A DNA stretch of 64,000 nt from Hyphococcus sp. (GTDB lineage: Bacteria; Pseudomonadota; Alphaproteobacteria; Caulobacterales; Parvularculaceae). The stretch spans positions 40,578 to 104,577 of the forward strand of contig JAJFGA010000028.1 of the NCBI GenBank assembly GCA_021776375.1. The letters run 5' to 3'. The notes under the pieces were generated by a model. That model searched no databases. It was given only the letters and a program-made list of their open reading frames with translations, and was not told the origin of the DNA. The position numbers were made by a program, and so were the translations under genes. Positions 33,155 to 41,626 of this stretch are shown here, piece by piece (position 1 is the stretch's first letter; each line of letters begins with the position of its first letter).

Positions 33155-34564
33155 TTATATCTCCTTGGAAAGAGCGGCGATCCAGCGATCCGCTTCACGT
33201 TTCACATTTGCTGGCGCCGCGCCGCCATAAGATGTCCGCGACGCTGCTGATGCGTCAACGGAAAGCACGGAAAAAACCTCATCAGTGATGCGCGGCTCAA
33301 TCTTTTGCATAGCCTTCAGATTGAGCGCTCCCAGGTCGAGCCCTTGTTTTTCCGCCGCCGCTACGACTGCGCCGGTAACGTGATGGGCCTCGCGAAACGG
33401 CATGTTGAGCGTGCGGACCAGCCAGTCGGCAAGGTCGGTGGCTGTGGCGTAACTGCGCCCGGCGGCGACCTTCATCGCCGCGCGGTTGGGCGTTAAGTCG
33501 CCGATCATGCCGGTCATGGCGACGAGTGCCAGCGCCAGCGCGTCAAAGCCCTCAAAGGTTGCGGCTTTATCTTCCTGCATGTCTTTTGAATAGGCCAGCG
33601 GCAGCCCCTTCATGACGACAGCCAAATTGGTCAGTGAGGCGATCATCCGGCCGGCCTTGGCGCGGACCAGCTCGGCCGCATCGGGGTTGCGTTTTTGCGG
33701 CATGATCGATGATCCGGTAGCGAAACTGTCAGACAGGCGCACGAACTCAAAATGCGGCGATGTCCATAACACCAGCTCTTCCGCCAAGCGCGATAAATGC
33801 GTGGTGGTGATCATTGCAGCGCTTAGGGCTTCTAATGCAAAATCTCGCGCCGAAACCGCATCGAGCGAATTGGCGCATGGGCGGTTAAAGCCAAGCGCGG
33901 CGGCCGTCGCATTGCGGTCAATCGGAAATGATGTTCCGGCAAGCGCAGCCGAGCCCAGGGGGCATTCGCTCATGCGCACGCGCGCATCGGCAAAGCGCTC
34001 CGCATCGCGCGAGAACATCTCAACATAGGCGAGCAGATGATGACCGAAGGTCACCGGTTGGGCGGTTTGCAAATGCGTAAAGCCCGGCATGACCGCGTCG
34101 GTGTTGTCGCGCGCCTTGCTGGCAAGGCTTGCCATTAACAGTTTCAAACCGGCCTCGGCCTGTTCGCAAGCTCCCCGCACCCACATGCGAAAATCTGTCG
34201 CCACCTGGTCGTTGCGCGAGCGTGCGGTGTGCAGGCGTCCTGCGGGGGGGCCGATAATCTCTTTCAGCCGCGCCTCGATATTCATGTGAATGTCTTCAAG
34301 CGCTTTGGAGAAAGTGAATTCGCCGCGCTCTATCTCGCCGGCAATCTGATCGAGCCCCTTCTGGATCGCCTGATTGTCGTCGCTGGAAATAATGCCGGCG
34401 CCGGACAGCATGTCGCTATGGGCTTTCGATCCGGCGATGTCTTCGCGCCACAGCCGCCGGTCGATATCGATGGAGGCGTTGATTTCCTCCATGATCGCGG
34501 CGGGGCCTTGCGAAAATCGCCCGCCCCAGATTTGGCTTTCTTTGCTGTTGGTCTTATCTGTCAT
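33155..34564 (-). CDS. argH: Argininosuccinate lyase
   Basis: 469 residues. Fumarase/ASL superfamily marks: early [11 protein letters not shown], the [14 protein letters not shown] region, the [17 protein letters not shown] region with the catalytic His, and the signature [18 protein letters not shown] (about 287-304). It splits argininosuccinate into arginine and fumarate in the cytoplasm. First gene of argH-lptM-lysA, divergent from tlpA with only 28 bases between the starts, so the promoters must overlap or lie in the coding ends. Confidence 0.97.
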   Translation of the reverse strand: MTDKTNSKESQIWGGRFSQGPAAIMEEINASIDIDRRLWREDIAGSKAHSDMLSGAGIISSDDNQAIQKGLDQIAGEIERGEFTFSKALEDIHMNIEARLKEIIGPPAGRLHTARSRNDQVATDFRMWVRGACEQAEAGLKLLMASLASKARDNTDAVMPGFTHLQTAQPVTFGHHLLAYVEMFSRDAERFADARVRMSECPLGSAALAGTSFPIDRNATAAALGFNRPCANSLDAVSARDFALEALSAAMITTTHLSRLAEELVLWTSPHFEFVRLSDSFATGSSIMPQKRNPDAAELVRAKAGRMIASLTNLAVVMKGLPLAYSKDMQEDKAATFEGFDALALALVAMTGMIGDLTPNRAAMKVAAGRSYATATDLADWLVRTLNMPFREAHHVTGAVVAAAEKQGLDLGALNLKAMQKIEPRITDEVFSVLSVDASAASRTSYGGAAPANVKREADRWIAALSKEI

Positions 34565-34592
34565 CGTATTCTTCTATCGTCCGTAAAGGAGC

Positions 34593-35204
34593 ATGCTTGT
34601 GGCGGCATTGAGACAACCGCGGTTTTGGCTACTCTTGTGGGGTGGCGCGGGGTCGCTTGCGCTCGTCTACTTTATTATAGCCGCCAGCGTCCAGCCGCGC
34701 GGCGATAATCAGCCGTCTGCACTCAACCATGACCGCGTGCTTCTGACCGGCGAAATGGCCGATTTTGTCTATGCTTTCCCGCCCCGCGGGGCGCCGAATA
34801 TCTCATTTGACTATGAGGACCGCAATGTATCGATCGCTGATTTTCGTGGGCGCGCGGTTCTGGTCAACTTCTGGGCGACGTGGTGTGCGCCCTGTCTGAA
34901 GGAATTGCCCTCACTGGACGCGTTGCAAGAAAAGCTTGGCGGGCGCAAATTTGAGGTCGTGGCGATTGCCGCTGACCCGCGCGGGCCAGTTGCGGCGGCG
35001 GAATTTCTCGACCGCCTCGAAATCACCAATCTCAAGCTTTATGCTGATCCGCGGCTGATTTTTGCAACCTCCATTGGCGGCGCCAATGTGCTGCCGGTGA
35101 GTATTTTGTACGACGCCAAAGGGCGTGAGGTCGGACGGCTGGTCGGAGAGGTGGACTGGACCAGTCCGGAAGCGGTTCGGTTGGTCAGATCGGCTATTCC
35201 CTGA
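34593..35204 (+). CDS. tlpA: TlpA-like thiol:disulfide reductase
   Basis: 203 residues: an N-terminal membrane anchor (about 10-30) and a thioredoxin fold with active site WATWCAPC (about 94-101), cis-Pro region ANVLPVSILYD near 168. It should face the periplasm and reduce disulfides, for example on the CuA site of cytochrome oxidase or on c-type cytochrome proteins. The divergent argH-tlpA order is known from rhizobia and supports the name. The ATG follows AAAGGA at 34585-34590. Confidence 0.87.
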   Translation: MLVAALRQPRFWLLLWGGAGSLALVYFIIAASVQPRGDNQPSALNHDRVLLTGEMADFVYAFPPRGAPNISFDYEDRNVSIADFRGRAVLVNFWATWCAPCLKELPSLDALQEKLGGRKFEVVAIAADPRGPVAAAEFLDRLEITNLKLYADPRLIFATSIGGANVLPVSILYDAKGREVGRLVGEVDWTSPEAVRLVRSAIP

Positions 35205-35300
35205 CCAACGGCATATGGCGGCAGGTGCATAGCGGGGCGAGTGGCGACGATTCTAGACGAAAAGACACTTCAGATTAAACGCATACTAGTTTACGACTTT

Positions 35301-35314
35301 GGCGCATATGCGCC
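35301..35314. promoter_or_regulatory. 14-base perfect palindrome upstream of the large lipoprotein gene
   Basis: GGCGCATATGCGCC at 35301-35314, 47 bases before the ATG at 35361. Its dyad symmetry and promoter-proximal position suggest an operator for a dimeric regulator, but no regulator is adjacent and no T-tract follows. Confidence 0.3.
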
Positions 35315-35360
35315 GGCCGTTGTGGGTGTTGGGATAATCTAAAAGAGGGAGCAGAAATTC

Positions 35361-37028
35361 ATGCGAATTTCAAAAATACTTATTGCTGGCGCCGCCGCCT
35401 TCGCGCTGGCTGCCTGCGGAGATAAAGACGCGGGCGACGATGCGATCAAGAGCGAGACCAGCGCCAAGGCGGCAAAAGTTTCCTCCGCCTCACCGCTCAA
35501 TGCTGACTTTCGGCTCAAGGACGGCGAAGAGGTCGATATTGCGGCGCTTCTGGCGATGATGCCGGATGAGGCTAATCCGATCTATGATAGCGTCGCATTT
35601 GATAAAAAACTCGGCGCTACGGTTGTCTCCAACTTACGTTTTGCTGATGGCCCCGGCGATGATGCAATTGTTGTGAAGCGTGCAGAATTTTACGGGGTTG
35701 ATCTGGATGCGATTGCGCGCATCGATGATGCAGTCGATGCAGGCGTCGACTCGCCGTTCGAAACGGTGTTCGAAAAAGTGCGGCTCCTCGATATCAGCGC
35801 CGAAGGCATTGATGAAGACGAAGGCTCAATGACCATTGGAGGGATTGAATTCGACAAGCTTGCTATCCGCCAGGGCGGCCCGGAAGGCTCCGGCGAGGGC
35901 AATGAAGCGGCCCGGTTCTTTAACGCTGTCAGTCTAGCCGGGCTTTATTTCAAAGATATTGCCATTTCCATAGAAGAGGGTGAGGGCGCCAGTATAGCGA
36001 TGAACGCGCCCGATCTCAGATTTGTCGGGCTGGCCGACGGCAAGCTCGGTGCCATCATCGCCAATGACCTTGATTATGAAGTATCGCAGTCCGCCGAGTC
36101 GCTCGCCAATCTCAGCCAGGCGTTTGGGCCGCAAGGAGCCATGCTGATGAACGGGCCGTTGAAGCAATTTCTGGCATTGGAAAACCAACGCACCACAGTC
36201 GCCGCTTTGGCTTGGCGCGATATCGATTTTTCCGGTTTACTGGGTTGGGGTTTGAAAGGCGAGACGCCGCCGGTGACGGAGCGTGAGCTGATCAATCTCG
36301 GGACATTGAAAGCAACGGGTATGGAAACCTTTATCGAGGGGCGCCGGTTGATGGCTGTCGATGAAGCGACAATTTCCTCGGCTGAATTCACCTGGCTTGT
36401 ACCATCAAAATTTCGCACAGACACCAAGGGCGCGATTTATGATTTCACTGCTTATGCGTCCGAAACCGACGAGGCGGTGCTTGAAGTGCTCAAGCGCCAT
36501 GGTCTCGATCATGTGAAGGGTGACGGTTATGCCGAATGGAAATGGAACCCTGATAGCGGTGTCGGTGCATTAGAATACATCGTTAATGCAGATAGCGCGG
36601 CAAATTTTTCCATGGGTCTTGGCCTTAGCGGGCTAAAACTTGATGAGGCGTCCGAAGCCATGGCCAATGGTGAGAACAACCCGCTTGCGGCGTTGGCGGC
36701 ATTCAACAATTTTTCGTTGAAGCTGGAAGATAAAAAGGCGCTTGATGCGATCTTTGATCTTTCCGCCCTACAGATGGGCGGATCCGGCGAAGATCTGCGC
36801 CAGTCCGCGCCAGCAATGATCCGGCTCTCGGGCATGCAGGTGGCGCAGCTCAATCCAAGGATTTCAGACTATGTTGAGGCGGTCGCTAATTTCGTCGCCA
36901 AGGGCGGGACGTTGGAAGTCAGCGCCAACCCAACCGAGCCGGTCTCGTTCTCAGAATTGGAATCAGGCGACGTTACGCCTCAGACCTTACCGGACATGCT
37001 TGATCTTAAAGTCACGCACACAGAATAA
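35361..37028 (+). CDS. Large lipoprotein of unknown function
   Basis: 555 residues, not recognised. A lipoprotein signal ends in LAAC (Cys20), followed by an acidic linker, so it is anchored to a membrane outside the cytoplasm. The body is repetitive in style: several segments of the type 'gene-product region, then FSGLLGWGLKGETPPVTERE, then MSLGLSGLKLDEASEAM', with regularly spaced hydrophobic strands and few cysteines, suggesting a long beta-rich or repeat fold. The ribosome-binding site is GAGGGAG at 35346-35352. A 14-base palindrome lies upstream and a bidirectional terminator follows. Monocistronic. Confidence 0.75.
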   Translation: MRISKILIAGAAAFALAACGDKDAGDDAIKSETSAKAAKVSSASPLNADFRLKDGEEVDIAALLAMMPDEANPIYDSVAFDKKLGATVVSNLRFADGPGDDAIVVKRAEFYGVDLDAIARIDDAVDAGVDSPFETVFEKVRLLDISAEGIDEDEGSMTIGGIEFDKLAIRQGGPEGSGEGNEAARFFNAVSLAGLYFKDIAISIEEGEGASIAMNAPDLRFVGLADGKLGAIIANDLDYEVSQSAESLANLSQAFGPQGAMLMNGPLKQFLALENQRTTVAALAWRDIDFSGLLGWGLKGETPPVTERELINLGTLKATGMETFIEGRRLMAVDEATISSAEFTWLVPSKFRTDTKGAIYDFTAYASETDEAVLEVLKRHGLDHVKGDGYAEWKWNPDSGVGALEYIVNADSAANFSMGLGLSGLKLDEASEAMANGENNPLAALAAFNNFSLKLEDKKALDAIFDLSALQMGGSGEDLRQSAPAMIRLSGMQVAQLNPRISDYVEAVANFVAKGGTLEVSANPTEPVSFSELESGDVTPQTLPDMLDLKVTHTE

Positions 37029-37042
37029 CTGAACGGATGATG

Positions 37043-37077
37043 CAAAAACGGCCGCTCGAAATGAGTGGCCGTTTTTT
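37043..37077. terminator. Bidirectional terminator between lipoprotein and dodecin genes
   Basis: AAAACGGCCGCTC and GAGTGGCCGTTTT form a long stem (one mismatch) with loop GAAAT region; A-rich on the left and T-rich on the right, so it can end both the plus-strand lipoprotein transcript and the minus-strand dodecin transcript. Confidence 0.9.
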
Positions 37078-37089
37078 GTTAGACGTCGA

Positions 37090-37293
37090 TCAGCCTTTAA
37101 GTATGAATGTAACTTTCAGGATGACGCGATATTCTTTGATTTTCCCGTTGTCGAGAATCATCGACTGATCTTTCACCCAGGCGCCTTCAATATTGCTGAG
37201 TGTTTTATTGGCGCGCTCAAGACCGTTCTCAATGGCGTCCTGAAAGCTTTTTGATGACCCACAGATGATTTCCGTAACGCGTGCGACGGACAT
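37090..37293 (-). CDS. Dodecin family flavin-binding protein
   Basis: 67 residues, the normal dodecin length. Sequence pattern ARVTEIICGSSKSFQDAIEN, GLERANKTLSNIEGAWVKDQ and the final strand EYRVILKVTFIL match the beta-alpha-beta2 fold that assembles as a hollow dodecamer. The Trp in GAWVKDQ is the residue that stacks on the flavin. It probably stores or buffers flavins in the cytoplasm. Monocistronic. Confidence 0.93.
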   Translation of the reverse strand: MSVARVTEIICGSSKSFQDAIENGLERANKTLSNIEGAWVKDQSMILDNGKIKEYRVILKVTFILKG

Positions 37294-37372
37294 GATGGCC
37301 TCCTCTCAATGAATGGCGCGCAGATAGCGTGCTTGGGTGATTAGACCAGCGAGCCAGCATAAAATCAAACGG

Positions 37373-38251
37373 TTACCGTGTTGGTGCGGGCTCGTCGCCG
37401 GAATAGTCGTAAAATCCACGTCCGGTCTTGCAACCCAACCACCCGGCTTCAACATATTTTACAAGCAACGGACACGGACGATATTTTGTGTCTGCAAGCC
37501 CCTCATACAAAACCTGCATAATGGCGAGGCAGGTGTCGAGGCCGATAAAGTCGGCGAGCTGAAGCGGCCCCATCGGGTGATTGGCGCCAAGTTTCATCGC
37601 CGTATCGATCGCCTCGACCGAACCGACGCCTTCATAGAGCGTGTAAATCGCTTCGTTGATCATCGGCATCAACAGGCGATTGACGATGAAGGCGGGAAAG
37701 TCTTCCGACACCGCCATGGTCTTGCCGAGTTTTTCGACAAGCGCCTTTGTCGTCTCGAAAGTCTCGCTTGAGGTTGCAATGCCGCGAATAACCTCGACAA
37801 GTTTCATCACCGGCACGGGGTTCATGAAGTGAATGCCGATAAACTTCTCCGGACGGTCGGTAACCGCGGCAAGGCCGGTGATTGAAATTGACGATGTGTT
37901 CGACGCCATCAGCGCGCCCGGCTTCAAGATTTTTGACAGGGCGGTAAAAATCTCTTTCTTGACCGCCTGATTTTCCGAAGCCGATTCAATCACCAGATCA
38001 CAATCGGCAAGCGCATCAAATGCTGTCGCCGGTTGAATGCGCGACAGGGCTGCGGCTGCGTCCGCGGTGCTGATCGCGCCTTTGGCGGCCTGGCGGTCGA
38101 GGCCTTTCTTGAGCTTTTCAAGCGCGGCGTCGATTTGCGCCGCATCAATGTCGTTCAACACCACGTCATAGCCGGCCAGCACTAAGACTTGCGCAATCCC
38201 CGCGCCCATCTGGCCTGCGCCAATGATGCCAACCGATTGAATGCCCGCCAT
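37373..38251 (-). CDS. hbd: 3-hydroxybutyryl-CoA dehydrogenase
   Basis: 292 residues, single-domain length. N-terminal Rossmann fold with [20 protein letters not shown] (about 11-30), catalytic region [19 protein letters not shown] (His and Asn), [20 protein letters not shown] and [15 protein letters not shown] in the C-terminal domain. It oxidises or reduces 3-hydroxyacyl-CoA with NAD(P) in butanoate or polyhydroxybutyrate metabolism or in beta-oxidation. It lies downstream of etfB-etfA on the same strand, an arrangement that suits fatty-acid or acyl-CoA oxidation feeding the electron-transfer flavoprotein. Confidence 0.94.
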   Translation of the reverse strand: MAGIQSVGIIGAGQMGAGIAQVLVLAGYDVVLNDIDAAQIDAALEKLKKGLDRQAAKGAISTADAAAALSRIQPATAFDALADCDLVIESASENQAVKKEIFTALSKILKPGALMASNTSSISITGLAAVTDRPEKFIGIHFMNPVPVMKLVEVIRGIATSSETFETTKALVEKLGKTMAVSEDFPAFIVNRLLMPMINEAIYTLYEGVGSVEAIDTAMKLGANHPMGPLQLADFIGLDTCLAIMQVLYEGLADTKYRPCPLLVKYVEAGWLGCKTGRGFYDYSGDEPAPTR

Positions 38252-38328
38252 AACTCACTCCTGATTTGGAACGGTAATACTGCACTGCACTATATTCAGG
38301 AGGCAAGCCTATGGCGGCTGTCCGGCGA

Positions 38329-38799
38329 TTATGACGCGCGCCTGATTTCTGCAGCAAAGCATCCATGCATGGCGTTGTGCGCATGAATATAGGCGGCGTC
38401 AGGATTGTCGAAGGCGCGCTCGATTTTGGCGGACACGTCTCCGGTCATGTCGAGGTCGGCGCCGATCAGGTTTCCGTCCGTGTCGAAAATACGCAAAGCG
38501 ATTGGCCGCCCCTTGAAAACAGGCGGCAATTCATCGGTAAAAGTTTGGGGCGCGCCGGCGTTTTCGCGGATGTAGATTGCGTAAGACGACCGATAAGGGC
38601 TGTCGGTCTTGTGGCTTTCATAGTTGAGCAGCAAGACGGTCTCGCCAGGCTCGGCGTCTTCCAGCGTGATGCGGCAGGGAAAGCCGGGCTTTACGTAGGC
38701 GGTTTTTCGGATGATGCCATGCGCTTTTAGTTCCTCGTCAGGCAAGCTGAATAAAGGCTGGAATTCTTCGGCCGGCAGGCCGGAAATAGAAAAAGACAT
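38329..38799 (-). CDS. DUF1203 domain protein
   Basis: 156 residues from ATG 38799 (MSFSISGLPAEEFQPLFSL). Family marks: KPGFPCRITLEDAEPGETVL, LLNYESHKTDSPYRSSYAIY, and the end DAAYIHAHNAMHGCFAAEIR with conserved His and Cys. No signal peptide. Function unknown; the conserved Cys/His residues hint at an enzyme or ligand site. It sits between hbd and etfA on the same strand, but the etfA terminator separates it from etf. Confidence 0.87.
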   Translation of the reverse strand: MSFSISGLPAEEFQPLFSLPDEELKAHGIIRKTAYVKPGFPCRITLEDAEPGETVLLLNYESHKTDSPYRSSYAIYIRENAGAPQTFTDELPPVFKGRPIALRIFDTDGNLIGADLDMTGDVSAKIERAFDNPDAAYIHAHNAMHGCFAAEIRRAS

Positions 38800-38872
38800 T
38801 GGATCGCTCCTTAGTATCTGAAGCGACAATGGCGGCGCGTCGCATGCTGAGCGACCCGATTCTTGCGCATGT

Positions 38873-38900
38873 AAAAAAATCCCGCCTCGGCGGGGTTTTG
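38873..38900 (-). terminator. Terminator of etfB-etfA
   Basis: CCCGCC at 38881-38886 pairs with GGCGGG at 38889-38894. Read on the minus strand, the stem is followed by a T-run (from AAAAAAAT on the plus strand), 25 bases or so after the etfA stop. Confidence 0.85.
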
Positions 38901-38925
38901 ATTCTTGAATGCGCGGTGCACAGCC

Positions 38926-39858
38926 TTACCCCAGCGCCTCAACCAACTCTGGCAGCGCCTTGAACAAATCCGCCACCAGCCCGTAATCGGCGACCTGGAA
39001 GATCGGGGCTTCTTCGTCTTTGTTGATGGCGACGATGACTTTTGAATCCTTCATGCCAGCCAGGTGCTGGATCGCGCCGGAGATGCCGACGGCGATGTAG
39101 AGGTCCGGGGCGACGACTTTGCCGGTCTGACCGACCTGATAGTCGTTGGGGACATAGCCGGCATCGACCGCCGCGCGTGATGCGCCAACCGCGGCGCCGA
39201 GCTTGTCGGCGACGGGGAAGATATATTGCTCGAAATTCTCATAGCTCCCGAGCGCCCGGCCGCCGGAGATGACGATTTTCGCGCCGGCAAGTTCCGGCCG
39301 GTCGGATTTGGTCAGCTCCTCGCCAACGAAAGAGGACAGCCCCGGATCACCGGCAGCCTCTACCTTTTCGATGGTCGCCGCGCCGCCTTCTTCTGCGGCG
39401 GCAAAGCCGGTTGTGCGCACGGTAATGACTTTTTTCGCGTCGTTGGATTTCACCGTCAACATTGCGTTGCCGGCATAGATCGGCCGCACGAAAGTGTCCG
39501 GCGCCTCGACCGCGACGATTTCAGAGATTTGCATTACATCAAGCAGCGCTGCGACGCGGGGCATGACGTTTTTGCCAGTGGTCGCGGCGGTTTTTAAAAT
39601 CGCATCATAATCGCTCGCCAGTTTGACGATGAGATCGGCAAGCGGCTCGGCAATGCGATGCGCATAGGCCGCATCGTCAGCGTGAAGGACTTTGCGAATA
39701 CCAGCAATGCTCGCCGCCTGCGCAGCAGCGTCGCCAGCGCCCTCGCCAGCGATTAAAATATCAACATCGCCGCCAATCGCCAGTGCGGCGGTGACGGTTT
39801 TGTGCGTGGAATCATCGATCGAATTTCCATGCACATCAGCAACAACAAGAACCGCCAT
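38926..39858 (-). CDS. etfA: Electron transfer flavoprotein alpha subunit
   Basis: 310 residues. The C-terminal FAD-binding domain has the signature region [56 protein letters not shown] and [20 protein letters not shown]. EtfA with EtfB carries electrons from acyl-CoA dehydrogenases to ETF:quinone oxidoreductase. It begins 1 base after the etfB stop. Confidence 0.97.
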   Translation of the reverse strand: MAVLVVADVHGNSIDDSTHKTVTAALAIGGDVDILIAGEGAGDAAAQAASIAGIRKVLHADDAAYAHRIAEPLADLIVKLASDYDAILKTAATTGKNVMPRVAALLDVMQISEIVAVEAPDTFVRPIYAGNAMLTVKSNDAKKVITVRTTGFAAAEEGGAATIEKVEAAGDPGLSSFVGEELTKSDRPELAGAKIVISGGRALGSYENFEQYIFPVADKLGAAVGASRAAVDAGYVPNDYQVGQTGKVVAPDLYIAVGISGAIQHLAGMKDSKVIVAINKDEEAPIFQVADYGLVADLFKALPELVEALG

Positions 39859-39859
39859 C

Positions 39860-40609
39860 TTAAAGCACTCCCGCTTCGTTTTTCAGTTTCTCGACCAATT
39901 CAGCGACGCTCTCGACAATAACGCCGGCCTCGCGCTTGGGCGGTTCGGTGACCTTCACCGTCTCCAGTCGCGGGGCGACGTCTACGCCGTAATCGCCGAC
40001 CTCTTTGATATCGAGGGGTTTCTTCTTGGCCTTCATAATGTTCGGCAAGGACGCATAGCGCGGTTCGTTGAGCCGCAAATCGGTGGTGACAATCGCTGGT
40101 AATGTCAGCGACACGGTTTGCAACCCGCCATCAATTTCGCGGGTGACATTGAGTTTGTCGCCGTCCTTTTCAACCTTTGAGGCAAACGTGCCTTGCGCCC
40201 AGCCTAGCAGGGCGGCGAGCATTTGACCGGTCTGATTTGAATCATCGTCAATTGCCTGTTTGCCGAGAATGACCAGCTCGGGACTTTCTTCGTCGACCAC
40301 GGCTTTTAAGAGCTTGGCGACGCCGAGCGGCTCGACATCGTCATCGGTCTTGATCAGCAATCCACGATCTGCGCCCATGGCCAGCGCCTGGCGGATCTGG
40401 TCTTGCGCCTTCGCCGGGCCGATGGAAATCGCGACGATTTCGGTCGCTATGCCCGCTTCCTTCAGACGGATCGCCTCTTCAATGGCGATTTCGTCAAACG
40501 GGTTCATCGACATTTTGACATTGGCGAGATCGACGCCGCTTTCGTCCGACTTGACCCGGACTTTAACATTGTAGTCGATCACGCGTTTGATCGGCACGAG
40601 GATTTTCAT
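39860..40609 (-). CDS. etfB: Electron transfer flavoprotein beta subunit
   Basis: 249 residues, typical Etf[21 protein letters not shown] at the start, [17 protein letters not shown], the AMP-binding region with [40 protein letters not shown], and a C-terminal arm that wraps the alpha subunit. First gene of the etfBA operon; the promoter should be in 40610-40790, which holds no gene. Confidence 0.97.
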   Translation of the reverse strand: MKILVPIKRVIDYNVKVRVKSDESGVDLANVKMSMNPFDEIAIEEAIRLKEAGIATEIVAISIGPAKAQDQIRQALAMGADRGLLIKTDDDVEPLGVAKLLKAVVDEESPELVILGKQAIDDDSNQTGQMLAALLGWAQGTFASKVEKDGDKLNVTREIDGGLQTVSLTLPAIVTTDLRLNEPRYASLPNIMKAKKKPLDIKEVGDYGVDVAPRLETVKVTEPPKREAGVIVESVAELVEKLKNEAGVL

Positions 40610-40791
40610 TTTCAGCTCCAGACCCGTCTTGGAAAGTGCGGGGGTTTATACAGCTTGTGCGCTTGGCCGCGCCGCTTTTGGTAATTTCGCAGCGCACCAT
40701 AGCGGCGGATTATCGCGCTTTCAATCCGTTATGGCGCCTTGGTCCTGCGTCAATTATTGCCTAGCATAGAACATGTGGAAAAGGTGTGGTG

Positions 40792-41295
40792 ATGGTGAAG
40801 TCAGGAAATTTATTTGTTATTGGGCTTGTCGCTCTTGTGGCGGGGGCTCCGGCATACGGTCGCTCCACCGATACGAGTAATACGACATTCATAATCTCGG
40901 GCGGAATGACCATTCAAGAGGTTGCCGCGTTGATGCAGAGAAAGTCGATGCAAGCGACCGCAACCGACGGCGGCGGGTTGGTCGCGCAGGGGTGGGGGTA
41001 TGAGTTCGACGTTACGGGGTATAATTGCAATGGTGCTAATCGTTGCACGGAGTTTTTATTCTCATTTGGGTTTGATTTGCCGAATGGGTTTCCATTAGAC
41101 AAAATAAATCAATGGAACGCTTCTCAGCCTGCTGGACGTGCGTTTCTGGACGAAGATGACGACCCTTTTCTGGATCACACAATTTCTGTTAGCGGGCCGG
41201 AAGATGAGGGCGCCTTTTATGAAGGCTTATTGCTCTGGCTAAACGCGCTTGAAGATTTTGATGAATTCTTAAATAAAAACCAGCTTGGGGTCTGA
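40792..41295 (+). CDS. Secreted YbjN-domain protein
   Basis: 167 residues from ATG 40792, which has AAAGG 7 bases upstream (in-frame GTGs at 40786 and 40789 are alternatives). Signal peptide about 1-23 (ending AYGRS). The rest has the YbjN pattern: MTIQEVAALMQRKSMQATAT, a short CNGANRCTEFLFSFGFDL strand pair, FPLDKINQWNA, and a long final helix. YbjN-like domains resemble type III secretion chaperones, but no secretion role is implied. Function unknown. Confidence 0.75.
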   Translation: MVKSGNLFVIGLVALVAGAPAYGRSTDTSNTTFIISGGMTIQEVAALMQRKSMQATATDGGGLVAQGWGYEFDVTGYNCNGANRCTEFLFSFGFDLPNGFPLDKINQWNASQPAGRAFLDEDDDPFLDHTISVSGPEDEGAFYEGLLLWLNALEDFDEFLNKNQLGV

Positions 41296-41316
41296 GCGAG
41301 AAAATAGCGGTCAATT

Positions 41317-41526
41317 TCAGCTGCCGGGGCCTTTGCCGATCAAAATCAAAAGCAGCACCATCAGGGCAATCGCCACCGCCTGTGCGATCACCCGCATGCG
41401 CATCAGCCTGTTGGAATTTTCTTTGGCAAATGCGCCGCCTCTGGCTAGCGAGTAGAGGCCAACGCCGAGAATGATGGCGGTCGCGGCGAGCGCCAGCGGG
41501 ATCAGGAAGAAAACAAAGCTATTCAT
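41317..41526 (-). CDS. HIG1-domain twin-helix membrane protein
   Basis: 69 residues with two membrane helices (about 4-25 and 46-64) linked by SLARGGAFAKENSNRLMRMR, the HIG1 (hypoxia-induced gene) loop pattern 'ARGG...SN.LMR.R'. Bacterial HIG1 proteins are small inner-membrane proteins, and eukaryotic relatives associate with cytochrome oxidase. The frame continues upstream to 41817, but that part only overlaps the next gene antiparallel, so ATG 41526 is used. Easily missed because of its size. Confidence 0.8.
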   Translation of the reverse strand: MNSFVFFLIPLALAATAIILGVGLYSLARGGAFAKENSNRLMRMRVIAQAVAIALMVLLLILIGKGPGS

Positions 41527-41626
41527 CAGAAAACCTTTCGAGAAACGAATATAGGCCCGCTTTGGAGGTATTACCACGTCCCGGGCGGGGTGATTGTTGG
41601 TTTTTGAAAAAAGTCTCAGCCACGCA

